The notes: generated from the letters alone by a model not told the origin. 64,000 nucleotides of DNA from Piscinibacterium candidicorallinum (GCF_047549485.1 NZ_CP180191.1:248001-312000); one strand, 5' to 3'; shown: positions 9,473 through 18,775, numbered from the stretch's first letter. Program-made: numbers and translations.

Positions 9473-11260
9473 ATGGGCACCCTGGATCCGAACCTCATTC
9501 TGCTGATTGGCGCGCTGCTGCTGGCCGCCGGCATCGTGCTGGGCGGTCTGTCTTCGCGCTTTGGCGTGCCCTTCCTGCTGGTCTTTCTGGTGGTGGGCAT
9601 GCTGGCCGGCGAGGATGGCCCGGGCGGGATTGCCTTCAATGACTTCAGTGTCGCCCTGCTGGTGGGCAACCTGGCGCTGGGCGTCATCCTGTTCGATGGC
9701 GGGCTGCGGACCCAGTACCGCACCTTCCGCGTGGCGCTGGCACCCTCGCTGGCGCTGGCCACTCTGGGGGTCGCGCTCACAGCGGGCATCGTGGCCGCGG
9801 CGGCCAAGCTGCTGTTTGGCTTTGGCTGGCCGGTTGCCCTGCTGCTCGGCGCCATCGTCGCCTCCACGGATGCTGCTGCGGTGTTCTCCCTGCTCAAGGG
9901 CAGCGGGGTCCGGCTGAACGATCGCGTGGCCAGCACCCTGGAGATCGAAAGCGGCGTGAATGACCCGATGGCGGTGTTCCTCACGCTGATGTTGATTGAA
10001 TGGGTCATGCGCCCGGCCGAATTGACGGGCTGGGCGCTCGCCGGGGCGCTGACCAAGCAGTTCGGTCTGGGCACCTTGATGGGGCTGGTGCTGGGTTTTG
10101 CGCTGGCCGGGCTGCTGGCGCGCATGCGCAAGCTCGGCGGCAACTTCGAAGGCCTGCAGGCCATCCTGGCCACGGCGGGTGGGGTGAGCCTGTTTGCACT
10201 GACCAACCTCTGGGGCGGTTCCGGTTTCCTGGCGGTGTATCTGGCCGGTCTGGTGGTGGGCAACTGGAAGGGCGGCATGAGCGAGGACGCCATGCGCGCG
10301 CTCGACGGTCTGGCCTGGCTGGCCCAGAGCGGCATGTTCCTGATGCTCGGCCTGCTGGTCACCCCGCGCGAGGTCTGGCCCCTGCTGCTGCCGGCGGCCG
10401 CGCTGGCCGGTGTGCTGATGCTCGTGGCCCGGCCGCTGGGTGTGTGGCTGACCCTGCTGCCCTTCCGCTTTCCACTGCGCGAAGTGGGCTTCATGAGCTG
10501 GATGGGCCTGCGTGGCGCGGTACCCATCGTGCTGGCGATCTTCCCGCTGATGGCCGGCGTGCCGGAGGCGCGCACCTTGTTCAACATTGCCTTCGTGCTG
10601 GTGCTGGCCTCGCTGCTGATCCAGGGCGCCAGCGTACGGCTGGCGGCGCGCGTGACGGCGGTGGGCCTGCCGCCGCTGCCCGAGCCCACGCGCCAGGCGC
10701 GCTGGGGGCGCGCCAGCCACATGATGGAGTTCCGCCTGGCCGAAGGCATGCCGCCGGTGGGCACGACGGCCCAGGACTACGACTGGCCGCGCGGCGTGCA
10801 GGCCCTCGCCGTGCGGCGTGTGGAGCACCTCAGCACGGGCGGCAGCGCGCTGCGCTGGATCGACGCGCAGGAAGCTGGCGCGCTCGCGGTCGGCGACGCG
10901 ATCGTGCTGCTCGTGGCCAACGACGCGCTGGAAGCGGCCGCCCACTGCTTCGACCCAGCGGCGCCCTCACCGAAGCGCGCCCCGGTGGCCGCCCCCGCGG
11001 CACAACCAGTGTTTGGCGACTTCGTGCTCGATGGCGACGTGGCGCTCGTGGACGTGCTCGAGCTCTACGGCCTGCCCCTGCCCGACGCGCTGCCGGACAG
11101 CGCCCTGAAAGAGCGCGCCTCGCTGGACGCCGTGATCCGCAGCCGCGTGCCGCGTGCCGTGGAAGGCGATGTGCTCAGGCTCGGCGGCATCACCCTCACT
11201 GTGCGCGAGATGCGCGAGGGGCGCGTGCTGCGCGTGGGCTTCAAGCTGCCCAACCGCTGA
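9473..11260 (+). CDS. nhaP2: Potassium/proton antiporter, NhaP2/CvrA type
   Basis: The 595-residue inner-membrane protein has about twelve hydrophobic segments over residues 5-395, with CPA1-family features such as GVPFLLVFLVVGMLAGEDGP, ASTDAAAVFSLL and LEIESGVNDPMAVFLT, the last two holding the acidic residues used in cation/proton exchange. A TrkA-C-like domain (about 400-490) and a CorC/HlyC-like C-terminal domain (about 505-590) follow, as in NhaP2, and probably gate transport by nucleotide or ion binding. It likely protects against excess K+ or alkaline stress. The frame opens earlier, but the ATG at 9473 gives the standard MGTLDPNLILLIGA start. An AT-rich repeat element follows the stop codon immediately. 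Confidence 0.88.
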   Translation: MGTLDPNLILLIGALLLAAGIVLGGLSSRFGVPFLLVFLVVGMLAGEDGPGGIAFNDFSVALLVGNLALGVILFDGGLRTQYRTFRVALAPSLALATLGVALTAGIVAAAAKLLFGFGWPVALLLGAIVASTDAAAVFSLLKGSGVRLNDRVASTLEIESGVNDPMAVFLTLMLIEWVMRPAELTGWALAGALTKQFGLGTLMGLVLGFALAGLLARMRKLGGNFEGLQAILATAGGVSLFALTNLWGGSGFLAVYLAGLVVGNWKGGMSEDAMRALDGLAWLAQSGMFLMLGLLVTPREVWPLLLPAAALAGVLMLVARPLGVWLTLLPFRFPLREVGFMSWMGLRGAVPIVLAIFPLMAGVPEARTLFNIAFVLVLASLLIQGASVRLAARVTAVGLPPLPEPTRQARWGRASHMMEFRLAEGMPPVGTTAQDYDWPRGVQALAVRRVEHLSTGGSALRWIDAQEAGALAVGDAIVLLVANDALEAAAHCFDPAAPSPKRAPVAAPAAQPVFGDFVLDGDVALVDVLELYGLPLPDALPDSALKERASLDAVIRSRVPRAVEGDVLRLGGITLTVREMREGRVLRVGFKLPNR

Positions 11261-11265
11261 TTACC

Positions 11266-11364
11266 AAATCGGCCATATCTGTATCGAGCCACAAAGTGAT
11301 GAAGATGACCACCGGAAAAGCGGAAAACCGGATATTTATCCTTTAGAAAATATCAATTTCGGCC
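11266..11364 (+). repeat. GCGGAA-core intergenic element, copy 2
   Basis: This fills the gap between two convergent genes. It begins AAATCGGCC and ends ATTTCGGCC. Internally it has ACCGG-AAAAGCGGAAAA-CCGG, a small hairpin with GCGGAAA (11320-11326) in the loop. It is AT-rich compared with its flanks. It could act as a bidirectional terminator, but there is no classic stem followed by a T run. Confidence 0.6.
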
Positions 11365-11370
11365 GGATTA

Positions 11371-12684
11371 TCAGGTCAGAATTACCGCCACCCAGACCAC
11401 GACGAGCGTCGCGCCCATGGCTATCGTCATGGCCTGCCCGTAGCGCCGTGACCCGGCGACCCAGGCGACGCCCACCTTGGCCAGCGCATTGGCCGTGAAG
11501 GCGAGCCACACCGCCACATGCGCCTGATGCGCCGGGATCGCCCCGCTTTGCTGCAGGGACATCACGCCGCCCGCGGCGGCATGAAAGTCCGCAAAGCCGG
11601 CCAGCAGACTGGCCAGTGCCGTACCGGTGCTGCCCAGATGGCGGCTGGCCAGACCCACCAGCACCGTGATCCCGGCCAGCAGCAGCGCAAACAGCACCGC
11701 GTGGCGCGCGTTGAACACCTCTGGCTCCACAGCCTGCGTCCCGTCCATCGCGCCGGCTGCCGACGTGGCCGCCCCACGCACCGCCCAGGCAGCCAGCAGC
11801 GCGGCGGCCACGGCGCCCGCCGCCGCCACTGGTAGATAGCTTGAGAACAGCGCCGGAGCCACAGCCAGCGTCAGTGCCAGCAGCTGCAGCGGCGTGGCCA
11901 CGCAGGAGGCGAGCGCTCCGGCCAGCGCCGCGCGTTCCAGTGGTTCGGCTGCCGCGCTGCCGGCCTGCGCCGCATCGCGCGCCTTGCGGCCCATGGACGC
12001 CACCGTGGCCGTGGACGACACGAAGCCCGAGGCCAGCCCGGCCAGTGCCAGCCCGCGCTGCGCACCCATCAGACGCAGCGCCACATAGCCCGCGGCCTGC
12101 AGCAGCATCAGCAGCACCGCAAGCCGCCATAGCGAACGCGGATTGATGCCGCCGAGCGCCGCGATCGGCGCATCCGGCGTGAGTGGCAGCACGATCAGCA
12201 CCGCCGCCGCGAGCAGCAATCCATCCCGCACCTCGTGCGCGGCCAGTGTGCGCGTGGTGAAGCGGTGCAGCATCTCGCGCGAGGCCAGCAGCAGTGCGAC
12301 GGCCACGCCCAGACCCGCTGCCAGGGCCGGATGCGGCACCGCCAGCAGGCCCAGCAGGTAGGTCGCGAAAAGCGCGATCTCGGTGGTCACGCCAGGATCG
12401 GTGTCCGTGGAGCGCACGTAGGCCGCGACCACCAGCGCGCCCACTAGCAGCGCACCCACCACAGCCAGCGCCACCCCCAGCAACTGCGCCACCGCACCGG
12501 CCAGCGCAGCCATCGCAAAGGAGCGAATGCCCGCAAAGCCGTGGCCGCCGCCCTCTGCACGCGCGCGATCCTTGCGCCGCTCGCGCTCCAGGCCAATGAG
12601 CAGGCCGATGCCTAGTGCGGTGGCCAGGCCGATCAGGCTGCCCTCCGGCAGCCCCGCGGGCTGAAGAAACTGCGCAACAGTCAT
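11371..12684 (-). CDS. MgtC/SapB-DUF4010 membrane protein
   Basis: The 437-residue protein is almost wholly hydrophobic, with roughly a dozen membrane segments. The N-terminus (LIGLATALGIGLLIGLERERRK, residues 16-37, and GIRSFAMAALAG) matches the MgtC/SapB domain, and the remainder matches DUF4010, a common fusion in proteobacteria. The function is unknown; MgtC-like proteins are linked to magnesium limitation and to ATP synthase control, but that does not transfer safely to this fusion. It is convergent with the antiporter gene, with one repeat element between them, and 44 bases downstream of the S9 peptidase gene on the same strand, so cotranscription with that gene is possible. Confidence 0.85.
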   Translation of the reverse strand: MTVAQFLQPAGLPEGSLIGLATALGIGLLIGLERERRKDRARAEGGGHGFAGIRSFAMAALAGAVAQLLGVALAVVGALLVGALVVAAYVRSTDTDPGVTTEIALFATYLLGLLAVPHPALAAGLGVAVALLLASREMLHRFTTRTLAAHEVRDGLLLAAAVLIVLPLTPDAPIAALGGINPRSLWRLAVLLMLLQAAGYVALRLMGAQRGLALAGLASGFVSSTATVASMGRKARDAAQAGSAAAEPLERAALAGALASCVATPLQLLALTLAVAPALFSSYLPVAAAGAVAAALLAAWAVRGAATSAAGAMDGTQAVEPEVFNARHAVLFALLLAGITVLVGLASRHLGSTGTALASLLAGFADFHAAAGGVMSLQQSGAIPAHQAHVAVWLAFTANALAKVGVAWVAGSRRYGQAMTIAMGATLVVVWVAVILT

Positions 12685-12728
12685 GGCGTGATTGTCTTAC
12701 GCCACGGCCGACGCTGCCTTGCTCTGGC

Positions 12729-14690
12729 TCAGCGTGCGTTCTTCAGGTTCACATCCAGGAATCGCTCGACCTTGGTCCAGAAGTCGATGCGGTTGGCGGC
12801 CTTGCTCCAGCCGTGGCCTTCGTCCATGTACATGATCCACTGGGCCGGGTTGCCGGCGCGCTCCAGCGCGTCGCGCATGCGTTCGCCATGCTCCAGCGGC
12901 ACGCGCCAGTCGTGCTTGCCGTAGGCCAGCAGCACCGGCCGCTTGATCTGGCCGGCGAGGTTCACGGGCGAGGTCCGGCGCAGCTGCTCGGCATCGGCCT
13001 TCGGGTCGCCCAGCAGGCGCGGCAGGCCGAAGCGGCGGGCCACCTCGGAGGTATCGCCCACACCCTTGACGAACATGTAGGGCAAATCCGTGGGGCCGAC
13101 CCAGCTCACCGCGCAGCGGAAGGTGTCGCCCTGCGTGGCCACACCCATCAGTGCGGCGTAGCCGCCGTAGCTCGCGCCGGCGATGCAAACGCGCTTGCCG
13201 TCCGCATGACCCTGCTCAGCGGCCCAGCGCGCAGCGTCCTGAAGATCGGCCTGCATGGCCAGGCCCCATTGCTTCACGCCTGCCGCGAAGTGCTTGCGGC
13301 CAAAGCCTGCACTGCCGCGGAACTCGGGCTGCAGCACGGCGTAACCGCGCGATGCGAGGAATTGCACCTCGCTATCCCAGTCTCCTGTGCTGCCGCGCAC
13401 CCAGGGGCCGCCGTGCACCAGCACCACCAGTGGCGGTGGGCCGCCTGCGGGCAGCTCGCGCGGCAGGGTCAGCCAGACGGGGATGTTCATGCCGTCGCGC
13501 GCCTTGAACTGCATCAGGCGCGTGGGCGCCAGCGCGCGGGCGCTCACCTCGGGCAGGGCATTGCCCAGTCGTGCGGTGATCTTGCCGGTCTTGGCATCCA
13601 GCACGAACCACTGATCGGGCTGCGTGCTGGAGCTGCTGCTCACGAGCATGAAGTCCGTAGTAGGCGTACGCGGTACATGCAGGCGATTGATGAGGCCCGG
13701 CAGCGCTGCATCTACACGCGCCTGCAGCTGCTGCAGCTCCGGCTTGAGCCACAGCGTGGTGGGGCGTTCGGCCACATAGTGGACACCCACCAGCTCGCCA
13801 CGGGACTCCACAAAGCTTGCGCCCACGTCAAAGCGGTCGCTGGACAGGATGGGCTTGTCGGCCAACTTGCCGCTGGCGATATCGAAGGTGAACAAGCCGA
13901 AGTGTTCACGGCCCACATTGCTCACGACGATCAGCTCGCCCGTCGGCGTGATGTGGCGCGGGTAGATCGCGTTCTCGTTGAGCAGGCCGTTGCGGTGCAC
14001 ATCGCGCCAGGCGCCGCCAGGCGTACGCACCATCACGACGGTATCGGTCCCGTCGCGCCGCGTGGCGGCGAGGATGTCGCCCGTGCTGTCGAACACCCAG
14101 TCGGTGCTGCGGCGTGGTGTGTCGATGTCGCGCCGGTGTCCGGTGACCGTGTCGACGGCGAAGAGATCGGTGTAGTCCGTGTCACCCCGGCCGGTGGACA
14201 CATCTACCGTGCCGAAGATCTCGTTGGGGCGCGGGCCGGGGCGGGCCAGTAGCGCCTGAACATACGCGCGCTGGAAGTTGTCGCGCCGGTTGCTGCCGTC
14301 AAAGTCGATGGCAGCAACCTTGCCACTGAGCTGCATGTCCGAAGCCGCGGTGATCGGCGGATTCATGATGTAGACAATGCGCCGCTCATTGACCCAGTTC
14401 ACGTAGCTCAGGTACGAGCCTTCGGACAGCAGGGAGAGCGTGGGCTTCATGCTCGCCAGATCGATCACCACGAGTCGATCGCTCTCTGCGCTTTCACCGA
14501 GGACGAGCGCCACATGGGCACCCGTCGGTGACAGGGTCGCGGACTTCAGCGCCGGCTCGCGGAACAGGGCTTGCAGGCTGGGAGGCTGTGCCGCCGCCGG
14601 TGCAGGCGCAGGCTGTGCCTGTGCCGTGCCCCAGACGAGCAACAGCACAAGGATCAAGTGAAGGAAAGCAGGCAGAGACGATGGGCGCAT
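12729..14690 (-). CDS. Exported S9-family prolyl oligopeptidase-like peptidase
   Basis: The 653-residue product has a signal peptide (MRPSSLPAFLHLILVLLLVW, then cleavage after AQA near residue 26), a seven-bladed-propeller-like middle region and a C-terminal alpha/beta hydrolase domain. The catalytic serine is in GASYGGYAAL, the aspartate probably in HDWRVP and the histidine in DEGHGW, as in acylaminoacyl or dipeptidyl peptidases of the S9C type. It should cleave short peptides in the periplasm. I chose the ATG at 14690 over an earlier one at 14738 because it places the signal peptide at the N-terminus. The 194 bases to the next gene downstream of its promoter side hold nothing I recognise. 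Confidence 0.87.
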   Translation of the reverse strand: MRPSSLPAFLHLILVLLLVWGTAQAQPAPAPAAAQPPSLQALFREPALKSATLSPTGAHVALVLGESAESDRLVVIDLASMKPTLSLLSEGSYLSYVNWVNERRIVYIMNPPITAASDMQLSGKVAAIDFDGSNRRDNFQRAYVQALLARPGPRPNEIFGTVDVSTGRGDTDYTDLFAVDTVTGHRRDIDTPRRSTDWVFDSTGDILAATRRDGTDTVVMVRTPGGAWRDVHRNGLLNENAIYPRHITPTGELIVVSNVGREHFGLFTFDIASGKLADKPILSSDRFDVGASFVESRGELVGVHYVAERPTTLWLKPELQQLQARVDAALPGLINRLHVPRTPTTDFMLVSSSSSTQPDQWFVLDAKTGKITARLGNALPEVSARALAPTRLMQFKARDGMNIPVWLTLPRELPAGGPPPLVVLVHGGPWVRGSTGDWDSEVQFLASRGYAVLQPEFRGSAGFGRKHFAAGVKQWGLAMQADLQDAARWAAEQGHADGKRVCIAGASYGGYAALMGVATQGDTFRCAVSWVGPTDLPYMFVKGVGDTSEVARRFGLPRLLGDPKADAEQLRRTSPVNLAGQIKRPVLLAYGKHDWRVPLEHGERMRDALERAGNPAQWIMYMDEGHGWSKAANRIDFWTKVERFLDVNLKNAR

Positions 14691-14884
14691 GGATGAACAG
14701 TTGAATGGAAGAGCAGGGGGCTGGGTATCGAGCGACATCAGCCGGCGCCGATGGTAGGTGGGATCCGACGCTCAACCCAACTCTCGATTGCCCGGGGGTG
14801 TGCGCCGCGCCTGAACTACATGCGTGGGTGTAGTTGATCGACCCCGACGCACCGGATGCCGGGCAGCACGGTATTCAGCGGCCT

Positions 14885-16174
14885 TCAGGCGGGCGGCCAG
14901 ACGAGCCGGACCTCGCGCTCACTGCCCAGTCGGGTTGCGTCGAGTTCTGCGCCATGCGCGCGGGCGATTTCCGCCACAAGGCTCAACCCCAGTCCGTGCC
15001 CGGCATCGGGCGCGCCATCGCGCACGAAGGGCTGCATCAGGCGCTGGAGGTCGTCGGGGCGGATGCCCTCGCCATGGTCGCGAACGCCGATGGAGCGATC
15101 GGTGACGTGCAGACTGACGGGTGGACGGCCATGGCGCCGTGCGTTGTCGATGAGGTTGCGCAGCGCGATCAGGATCATGTCGGGATCGCCCTCGATGGGC
15201 GCGTGCGCTGCATGCAGATCCAGATGCACCGGCTCGGCCTGTGTGCCGAGTTCGTCGGCGGCGAGGCGTGCCAGCTCAACAAGATCGACCGGTTCGCGGC
15301 GCAGGCTGCCCGCTCCGCGGACGCGGGCAGTGTCGAGCAGGCGCAGCGCCAGACGTTCCAGGCGATCAAGCTGGCTCTGCAGGCGCGCAAGCTTGTCACG
15401 TTCGGCGCTGCCCGGCTGCAGCAGGGCGCCCAGACGCTGCGCCTGGGCGCGTGCCGCGGCTAGTGGTGTACGCAGTTCATGGGCAGCCTGGGCAGCGAAG
15501 GCCTGCTCCGCCTGAAGCAGGCGGCCGACGCGATCGAACAGTGCATTGATCGATCGGCGGACCGGCTCAAGCTCGCTGCCGGCGTCGATGAGGGTGAGCG
15601 GCGTCAGCTGATGGGGCTCGCGCGCATCAAGCTCCGCACCCAGCGCACGCAGCGGCGCAAGCCCGCGGCGCAAGCCGAGACTGAGCAGCGTCGCTGCAAT
15701 CGGCAGCAGCACCAGCAGGGGCAGCACCAGCGCAAGCACGCTGCTGCGCAGCGTGGCATAGCGGTGGCTGACGGGCTCGGCTACCACCGCCCGGCGGCGG
15801 CCATCGTCACGCGTCACCACGGCCAGGCGGCGCCCGCCCGCTTCGTGCATGCCATCAGCGAGCCCTGCGGCCAGTGGGGTGTCTGGCGCCTGATGCGAGC
15901 GCAGACGCAAGCGGCCACGGGCATCGAAAAGCTGATAGATCACGTACTCCTCATGCTCGCCGACCTCCGCAACCAGCACGTCGTCTTCTTCGCTGTTGTG
16001 CTGCATCGGCAACACCAGCAGGCGCTGCGCCGTCTCGGTCAGGGCGCTGTCCAGCACTTCGCCAGTCTCATGCCAGAGCGCAAGGGCTGCCAGCGCGCTG
16101 GCCGACAGCCAGAGCGCAGCCAGTGCACCCAGCAGGCGCCAGCGGATGGCCCGCTCGATGCTGCCGCTCGTCAC
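14885..16174 (-). CDS. Sensor histidine kinase, QseC/PmrB-like
   Basis: The 429-residue kinase starts at a GTG that overlaps the stop of the response regulator gene (GTGA), which fixes the start and shows translational coupling. It has a first membrane segment (WRLLGALAALWLSASALAAL, about residues 11-30), a periplasmic loop with several acidic residues (NSEEDD), a second segment (LALVLPLLVLLPIAATLLSL), a HAMP-like linker, HisKA with the phospho-acceptor in AAHELRTPLAA, and an HATPase domain with GHGLGLSLVAE. The acidic loop could bind metal ions or cationic peptides, but that is speculation. It should control the PepSY / cytochrome / CDF genes on the other side of the regulator. Confidence 0.9.
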   Translation of the reverse strand: MTSGSIERAIRWRLLGALAALWLSASALAALALWHETGEVLDSALTETAQRLLVLPMQHNSEEDDVLVAEVGEHEEYVIYQLFDARGRLRLRSHQAPDTPLAAGLADGMHEAGGRRLAVVTRDDGRRRAVVAEPVSHRYATLRSSVLALVLPLLVLLPIAATLLSLGLRRGLAPLRALGAELDAREPHQLTPLTLIDAGSELEPVRRSINALFDRVGRLLQAEQAFAAQAAHELRTPLAAARAQAQRLGALLQPGSAERDKLARLQSQLDRLERLALRLLDTARVRGAGSLRREPVDLVELARLAADELGTQAEPVHLDLHAAHAPIEGDPDMILIALRNLIDNARRHGRPPVSLHVTDRSIGVRDHGEGIRPDDLQRLMQPFVRDGAPDAGHGLGLSLVAEIARAHGAELDATRLGSEREVRLVWPPA

Positions 16175-16839
16175 GTCGGCGCTTCGTCGTCCGGCGCATA
16201 GCGGTAGCCCAGTCCGCGCTGCGTGTGGATGGCCTGTGCGCCGAGCTTCTTGCGCAGGCGGCTGATGATCACCTCGAGCGAGTTGCTGTGCGAATCCGAC
16301 AGGCCCGCATCGATCAGGCCGTCTTCGAGATCCGTGCGGCTGAACACGTGCCCCGGGTGTCGGGCCATGCGCTCGAGTACGGCCCACTCCATGGCAGTGA
16401 GCTCGATGGTCTCGCTGCCGCGCAGGGCGCAGCGCCGCGCCGCATCCAGGCGCAGACCATCGGCAGCGGGGGCAGAAGCCGTGGTACGCCGCATCACGGC
16501 GTCGATGCGGGCCAGCAGCTCGTCGAGGTCGAAGGGTTTGACGAGATAGTCATCCGCACCCGAGCGCAATCCGGCAATGCGGTCTGCTACCTGCACGCGC
16601 GCCGTGAGCACCAGCGCCGGTAGATGCATCCCGGCCTGGCGCCAGCGCGTGAGCGCCGCCAGTCCGTCGCCATCGGGCAGGCCAAGGTCGAGCAGCAGCA
16701 GGTCCGGCACATGTGCGGCCAGCCAGTCGCTTGCATGCGCGAGGCGCTTGACCCAGTGCACGCCATGGCCGGCGTCCTCCAGGTGCTCGGCCACGGCCTG
16801 GCCCAGGTCGATGTCGTCTTCGATGAGAAGAATCTGCAT
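16171..16839 (-). CDS. OmpR/PhoB-family response regulator
   Basis: The 222-residue protein has a receiver domain (MQILLIEDDIDLGQAVAEHL start, phospho-acceptor aspartate in DLLLLDLGLPDGDG near residue 51, KPFD near 102) and a C-terminal winged helix ending LRKKLGAQAIHTQRGLGYRY. The open frame reaches 16896, but the ATG at 16839 gives the standard receiver start. It is transcribed with its kinase by a four-base overlap. The divergent gap to the PepSY gene contains two pairs of 11-bp-spaced TTCAG half-sites, the expected spacing for OmpR-type dimers, so the regulator probably controls both itself and the divergent operon. Confidence 0.93.
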   Translation of the reverse strand: MQILLIEDDIDLGQAVAEHLEDAGHGVHWVKRLAHASDWLAAHVPDLLLLDLGLPDGDGLAALTRWRQAGMHLPALVLTARVQVADRIAGLRSGADDYLVKPFDLDELLARIDAVMRRTTASAPAADGLRLDAARRCALRGSETIELTAMEWAVLERMARHPGHVFSRTDLEDGLIDAGLSDSHSNSLEVIISRLRKKLGAQAIHTQRGLGYRYAPDDEAPT

Positions 16840-16871
16840 GGTTGGATTCTTGCGCCTCGCGTCCGTGGAGT

Positions 16872-16927
16872 CTGAACAGAGGATGAACAACGCCACGCAA
16901 TCCGTTCGCGATTCAGCTTCGGTTCAG
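16872..16927. promoter_or_regulatory. Probable OmpR-type direct-repeat binding sites
   Basis: Between the divergent regulator and PepSY genes, TTCAG occurs twice 11 bases apart at 16912-16927 (TTCAGCTTCGGTTCAG). On the other strand the related GTTCA / GTTCAG pair occupies 16872-16888. PmrA/QseB-type regulators bind such repeats as head-to-tail dimers, so one site could serve each promoter. Confidence 0.65.
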
Positions 16928-16982
16928 TCGCGGCGCCCACACTGCATCTGCCTTCAACACCCCTCACGAAAGGACATCCATC

Positions 16983-17252
16983 ATGAAGCGCATCGTCACC
17001 CTGTCTGCTATGGCCCTTGCATTGTGTGCGAGCTTTGCCGCATCGGCCTCTGACAAATGTCAGGCCGGCCCCAAGGACCAATGGCAACCCAAGGAGGCCC
17101 TGGAGAAGAAGCTCGGCGCCGAGGGCATCAAGGTCAAGCGCATCAAGGTCGAGGACGGCTGCTACGAGGTCTACGGCACCGATGCCAAGGGCAAGCACAT
17201 CGAGCAGTACTACCACCCCAAGACGCTCGATGTGGTCAAGCCCAGAGGCTGA
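16983..17252 (+). CDS. Exported PepSY-domain protein
   Basis: The 89-residue product has a Sec signal peptide (MKRIVTLSAMALALCASFAA, cleavage near residue 22) and a single PepSY domain, recognisable from GIKVKRIKVEDGCYEVYGTD and HIEQYYHPKTLDVV. PepSY domains are small periplasmic modules, often near two-component systems or membrane redox proteins, sometimes thought to inhibit peptidases. A good ribosome site (AAAGGA) precedes the ATG. The gene heads a probable operon with a b-type cytochrome 34 bases downstream and a CDF transporter, all divergent from the two-component system. Confidence 0.88.
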   Translation: MKRIVTLSAMALALCASFAASASDKCQAGPKDQWQPKEALEKKLGAEGIKVKRIKVEDGCYEVYGTDAKGKHIEQYYHPKTLDVVKPRG

Positions 17253-17286
17253 TCGGCCGGTCCATCCCCAATTCAGGAGCATCCTC

Positions 17287-17850
17287 ATGGACACAGCATC
17301 CGCAGACGCAAATCGCCAGCACCGGGTCTGGGACCCGCTGGTTCGAGTCATTCACTGGGCGCTGGTGGCCGGCGTGGCGGCCGCGTGGATCACGAGCGAG
17401 GCCGGGCGGCCGCTGCACGAGCCGATCGGCTATGTCATTGCGGCCGCTGTGGGCCTGCGCCTGATCTGGGGTCTGATCGGCTCGCGCTATGCGCGGTTCA
17501 CGCAGTTTCTGCGCGGACCGCGTACTACCCTGCAATACGGCACGCAGGTGCTGCAGGGGCGAGCACGGCGCTACGTGGGCCACAACCCGCTGGGCGCATG
17601 GATGATCATGACCCTGCTGCTGGCACTGGCGGTCACGGCCGGCACCGGCTGGCTCATGACCTTGGACCGCTTCTTCGGCGAGGAGTGGCTTGAGGAGGTG
17701 CACGAGGCTGCCGCCAGCGGGCTGCTGATCCTGGCCGGGCTGCATGTGGCTGGCGTCATCCTGTCGAGCTGGCAGCACGGCGAGAATCTGGTGCGTGCAA
17801 TGATTGACGGACGCAAGCGCGCCGCCGCTGTGGGCGACGTGGACCGCTGA
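17287..17850 (+). CDS. Cytochrome b561-like membrane protein
   Basis: The 187-residue protein fits the family of hydrogenase-type or b561-type b cytochromes: four membrane segments with histidines in suitable places (VRVIHWALVAGV near residue 24, RRYVGHNPLGA, EEVHEAAASGLLILAGLHVAG) for binding haem b. It probably moves electrons between quinone and a periplasmic partner. The partner is unknown and no hydrogenase genes are nearby. The ATG at 17287 has AGGAG eight bases upstream. PepSY plus this cytochrome next to a QseBC/PmrAB-like system is a recurrent cluster in betaproteobacteria, in my general knowledge. Confidence 0.87.
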   Translation: MDTASADANRQHRVWDPLVRVIHWALVAGVAAAWITSEAGRPLHEPIGYVIAAAVGLRLIWGLIGSRYARFTQFLRGPRTTLQYGTQVLQGRARRYVGHNPLGAWMIMTLLLALAVTAGTGWLMTLDRFFGEEWLEEVHEAAASGLLILAGLHVAGVILSSWQHGENLVRAMIDGRKRAAAVGDVDR

Positions 17851-17860
17851 ACCGACGCCC

Positions 17861-18775
17861 ATGCCCCTGCCCGCCCTGCCCGACGACGATCCGGAAATCG
17901 ACCCCAGCGCGAGGCAGGCCGCCGCGCAGCGCAGCACCTGGGTGAGCGTGGGCGTGAATCTGCTGCTGTCGGCCGGGCAGCTGGCCGCCGGGTTGGTGGC
18001 CCATTCGCAGGCGCTGGTGGCCGATGCGCTGCACTCGCTGTCCGATCTGCTGTCGGACTTTGTGGTCCTGATTGCCAACCGGCACAGCGGCAAGGCGGCT
18101 GACGAGGACCACCACTATGGCCACCACCGCTACGAGAACGCAGCTTCGCTGGTCATCGGCGCGCTGCTGCTGGGCGTGGCGGCGGGCATGCTCTGGGCCG
18201 GCGTGAACAAGCTGGCGGCGCCGCACACGATCGCCACCGTTCAGCCGCTGGCGCTGTGGGTGGCCGGCATCGCCCTGCTGGCCAAGGAGGGGCTGTTTCG
18301 CTACATGCTGGCCGTGGCAAAGCGGGTGCGCTCGTCGCTGCTGGTGGCTAATGCCTGGCATGCGCGGTCGGATGCCGCCTCGAGCCTCGTGGTGCTGGCG
18401 GGCATCGGCGGCAGCCTGCTCGGCTATCCGGTCCTGGACCCGATCGCGGCGCTGATTGTCGGTCTGATGATCCTGCGCATGGGCTGGCGCTTCACCTGGG
18501 ACGCGCTGCATGACCTCATGGACCGCTCCGCCAGCGAGGAGGACAACCGCCGCATTGACGCCATCATCCGCGCCACGCCGGGCGTGCATGGTCTGCACGA
18601 CCTGCGCACGCGCCGGGTGGGCGACATGATTCTGGTGGATGTGCACATCGAGGTGGCCGACACGCTGAACGTGCGCACTGGCCACGACATCGCGCTGGCG
18701 GCGCGCAAGGCTGTGATGGACGCGCTGCCGGTGCTCAATGTGATGACGCACGTGGATCCGGTCAAGGTGCCGTAG
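17861..18775 (+). CDS. CDF-family divalent metal exporter
   Basis: The 304-residue protein has the cation diffusion facilitator plan: six membrane segments, paired metal-site motifs HSLSD in the second helix (ADALHSLSDLLSDFVVL) and HARSD in the fifth (NAWHARSDAASSLVVL), and a cytoplasmic ferredoxin-like C-terminal domain from about residue 220 (RIDAIIRATPGVHGLHDLRT). The HxxxD/HxxxD pair is typical of zinc-selective members, so proton-driven export of Zn2+ or a similar ion is likely. A loop histidine cluster (DEDHHYGHHRYE) is also usual. The frame reaches back to 17804 inside the cytochrome gene; the ATG at 17861, after the cytochrome stop, is preferred. Confidence 0.9.
   Translation: MPLPALPDDDPEIDPSARQAAAQRSTWVSVGVNLLLSAGQLAAGLVAHSQALVADALHSLSDLLSDFVVLIANRHSGKAADEDHHYGHHRYENAASLVIGALLLGVAAGMLWAGVNKLAAPHTIATVQPLALWVAGIALLAKEGLFRYMLAVAKRVRSSLLVANAWHARSDAASSLVVLAGIGGSLLGYPVLDPIAALIVGLMILRMGWRFTWDALHDLMDRSASEEDNRRIDAIIRATPGVHGLHDLRTRRVGDMILVDVHIEVADTLNVRTGHDIALAARKAVMDALPVLNVMTHVDPVKVP

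Noticed and set aside
9139..10945. Two long minus-strand frames opposite the antiporter gene
   Set aside because: They overlap one another and the antiporter; products are Ser/Pro/Arg- or Gln/His-rich and without motifs.
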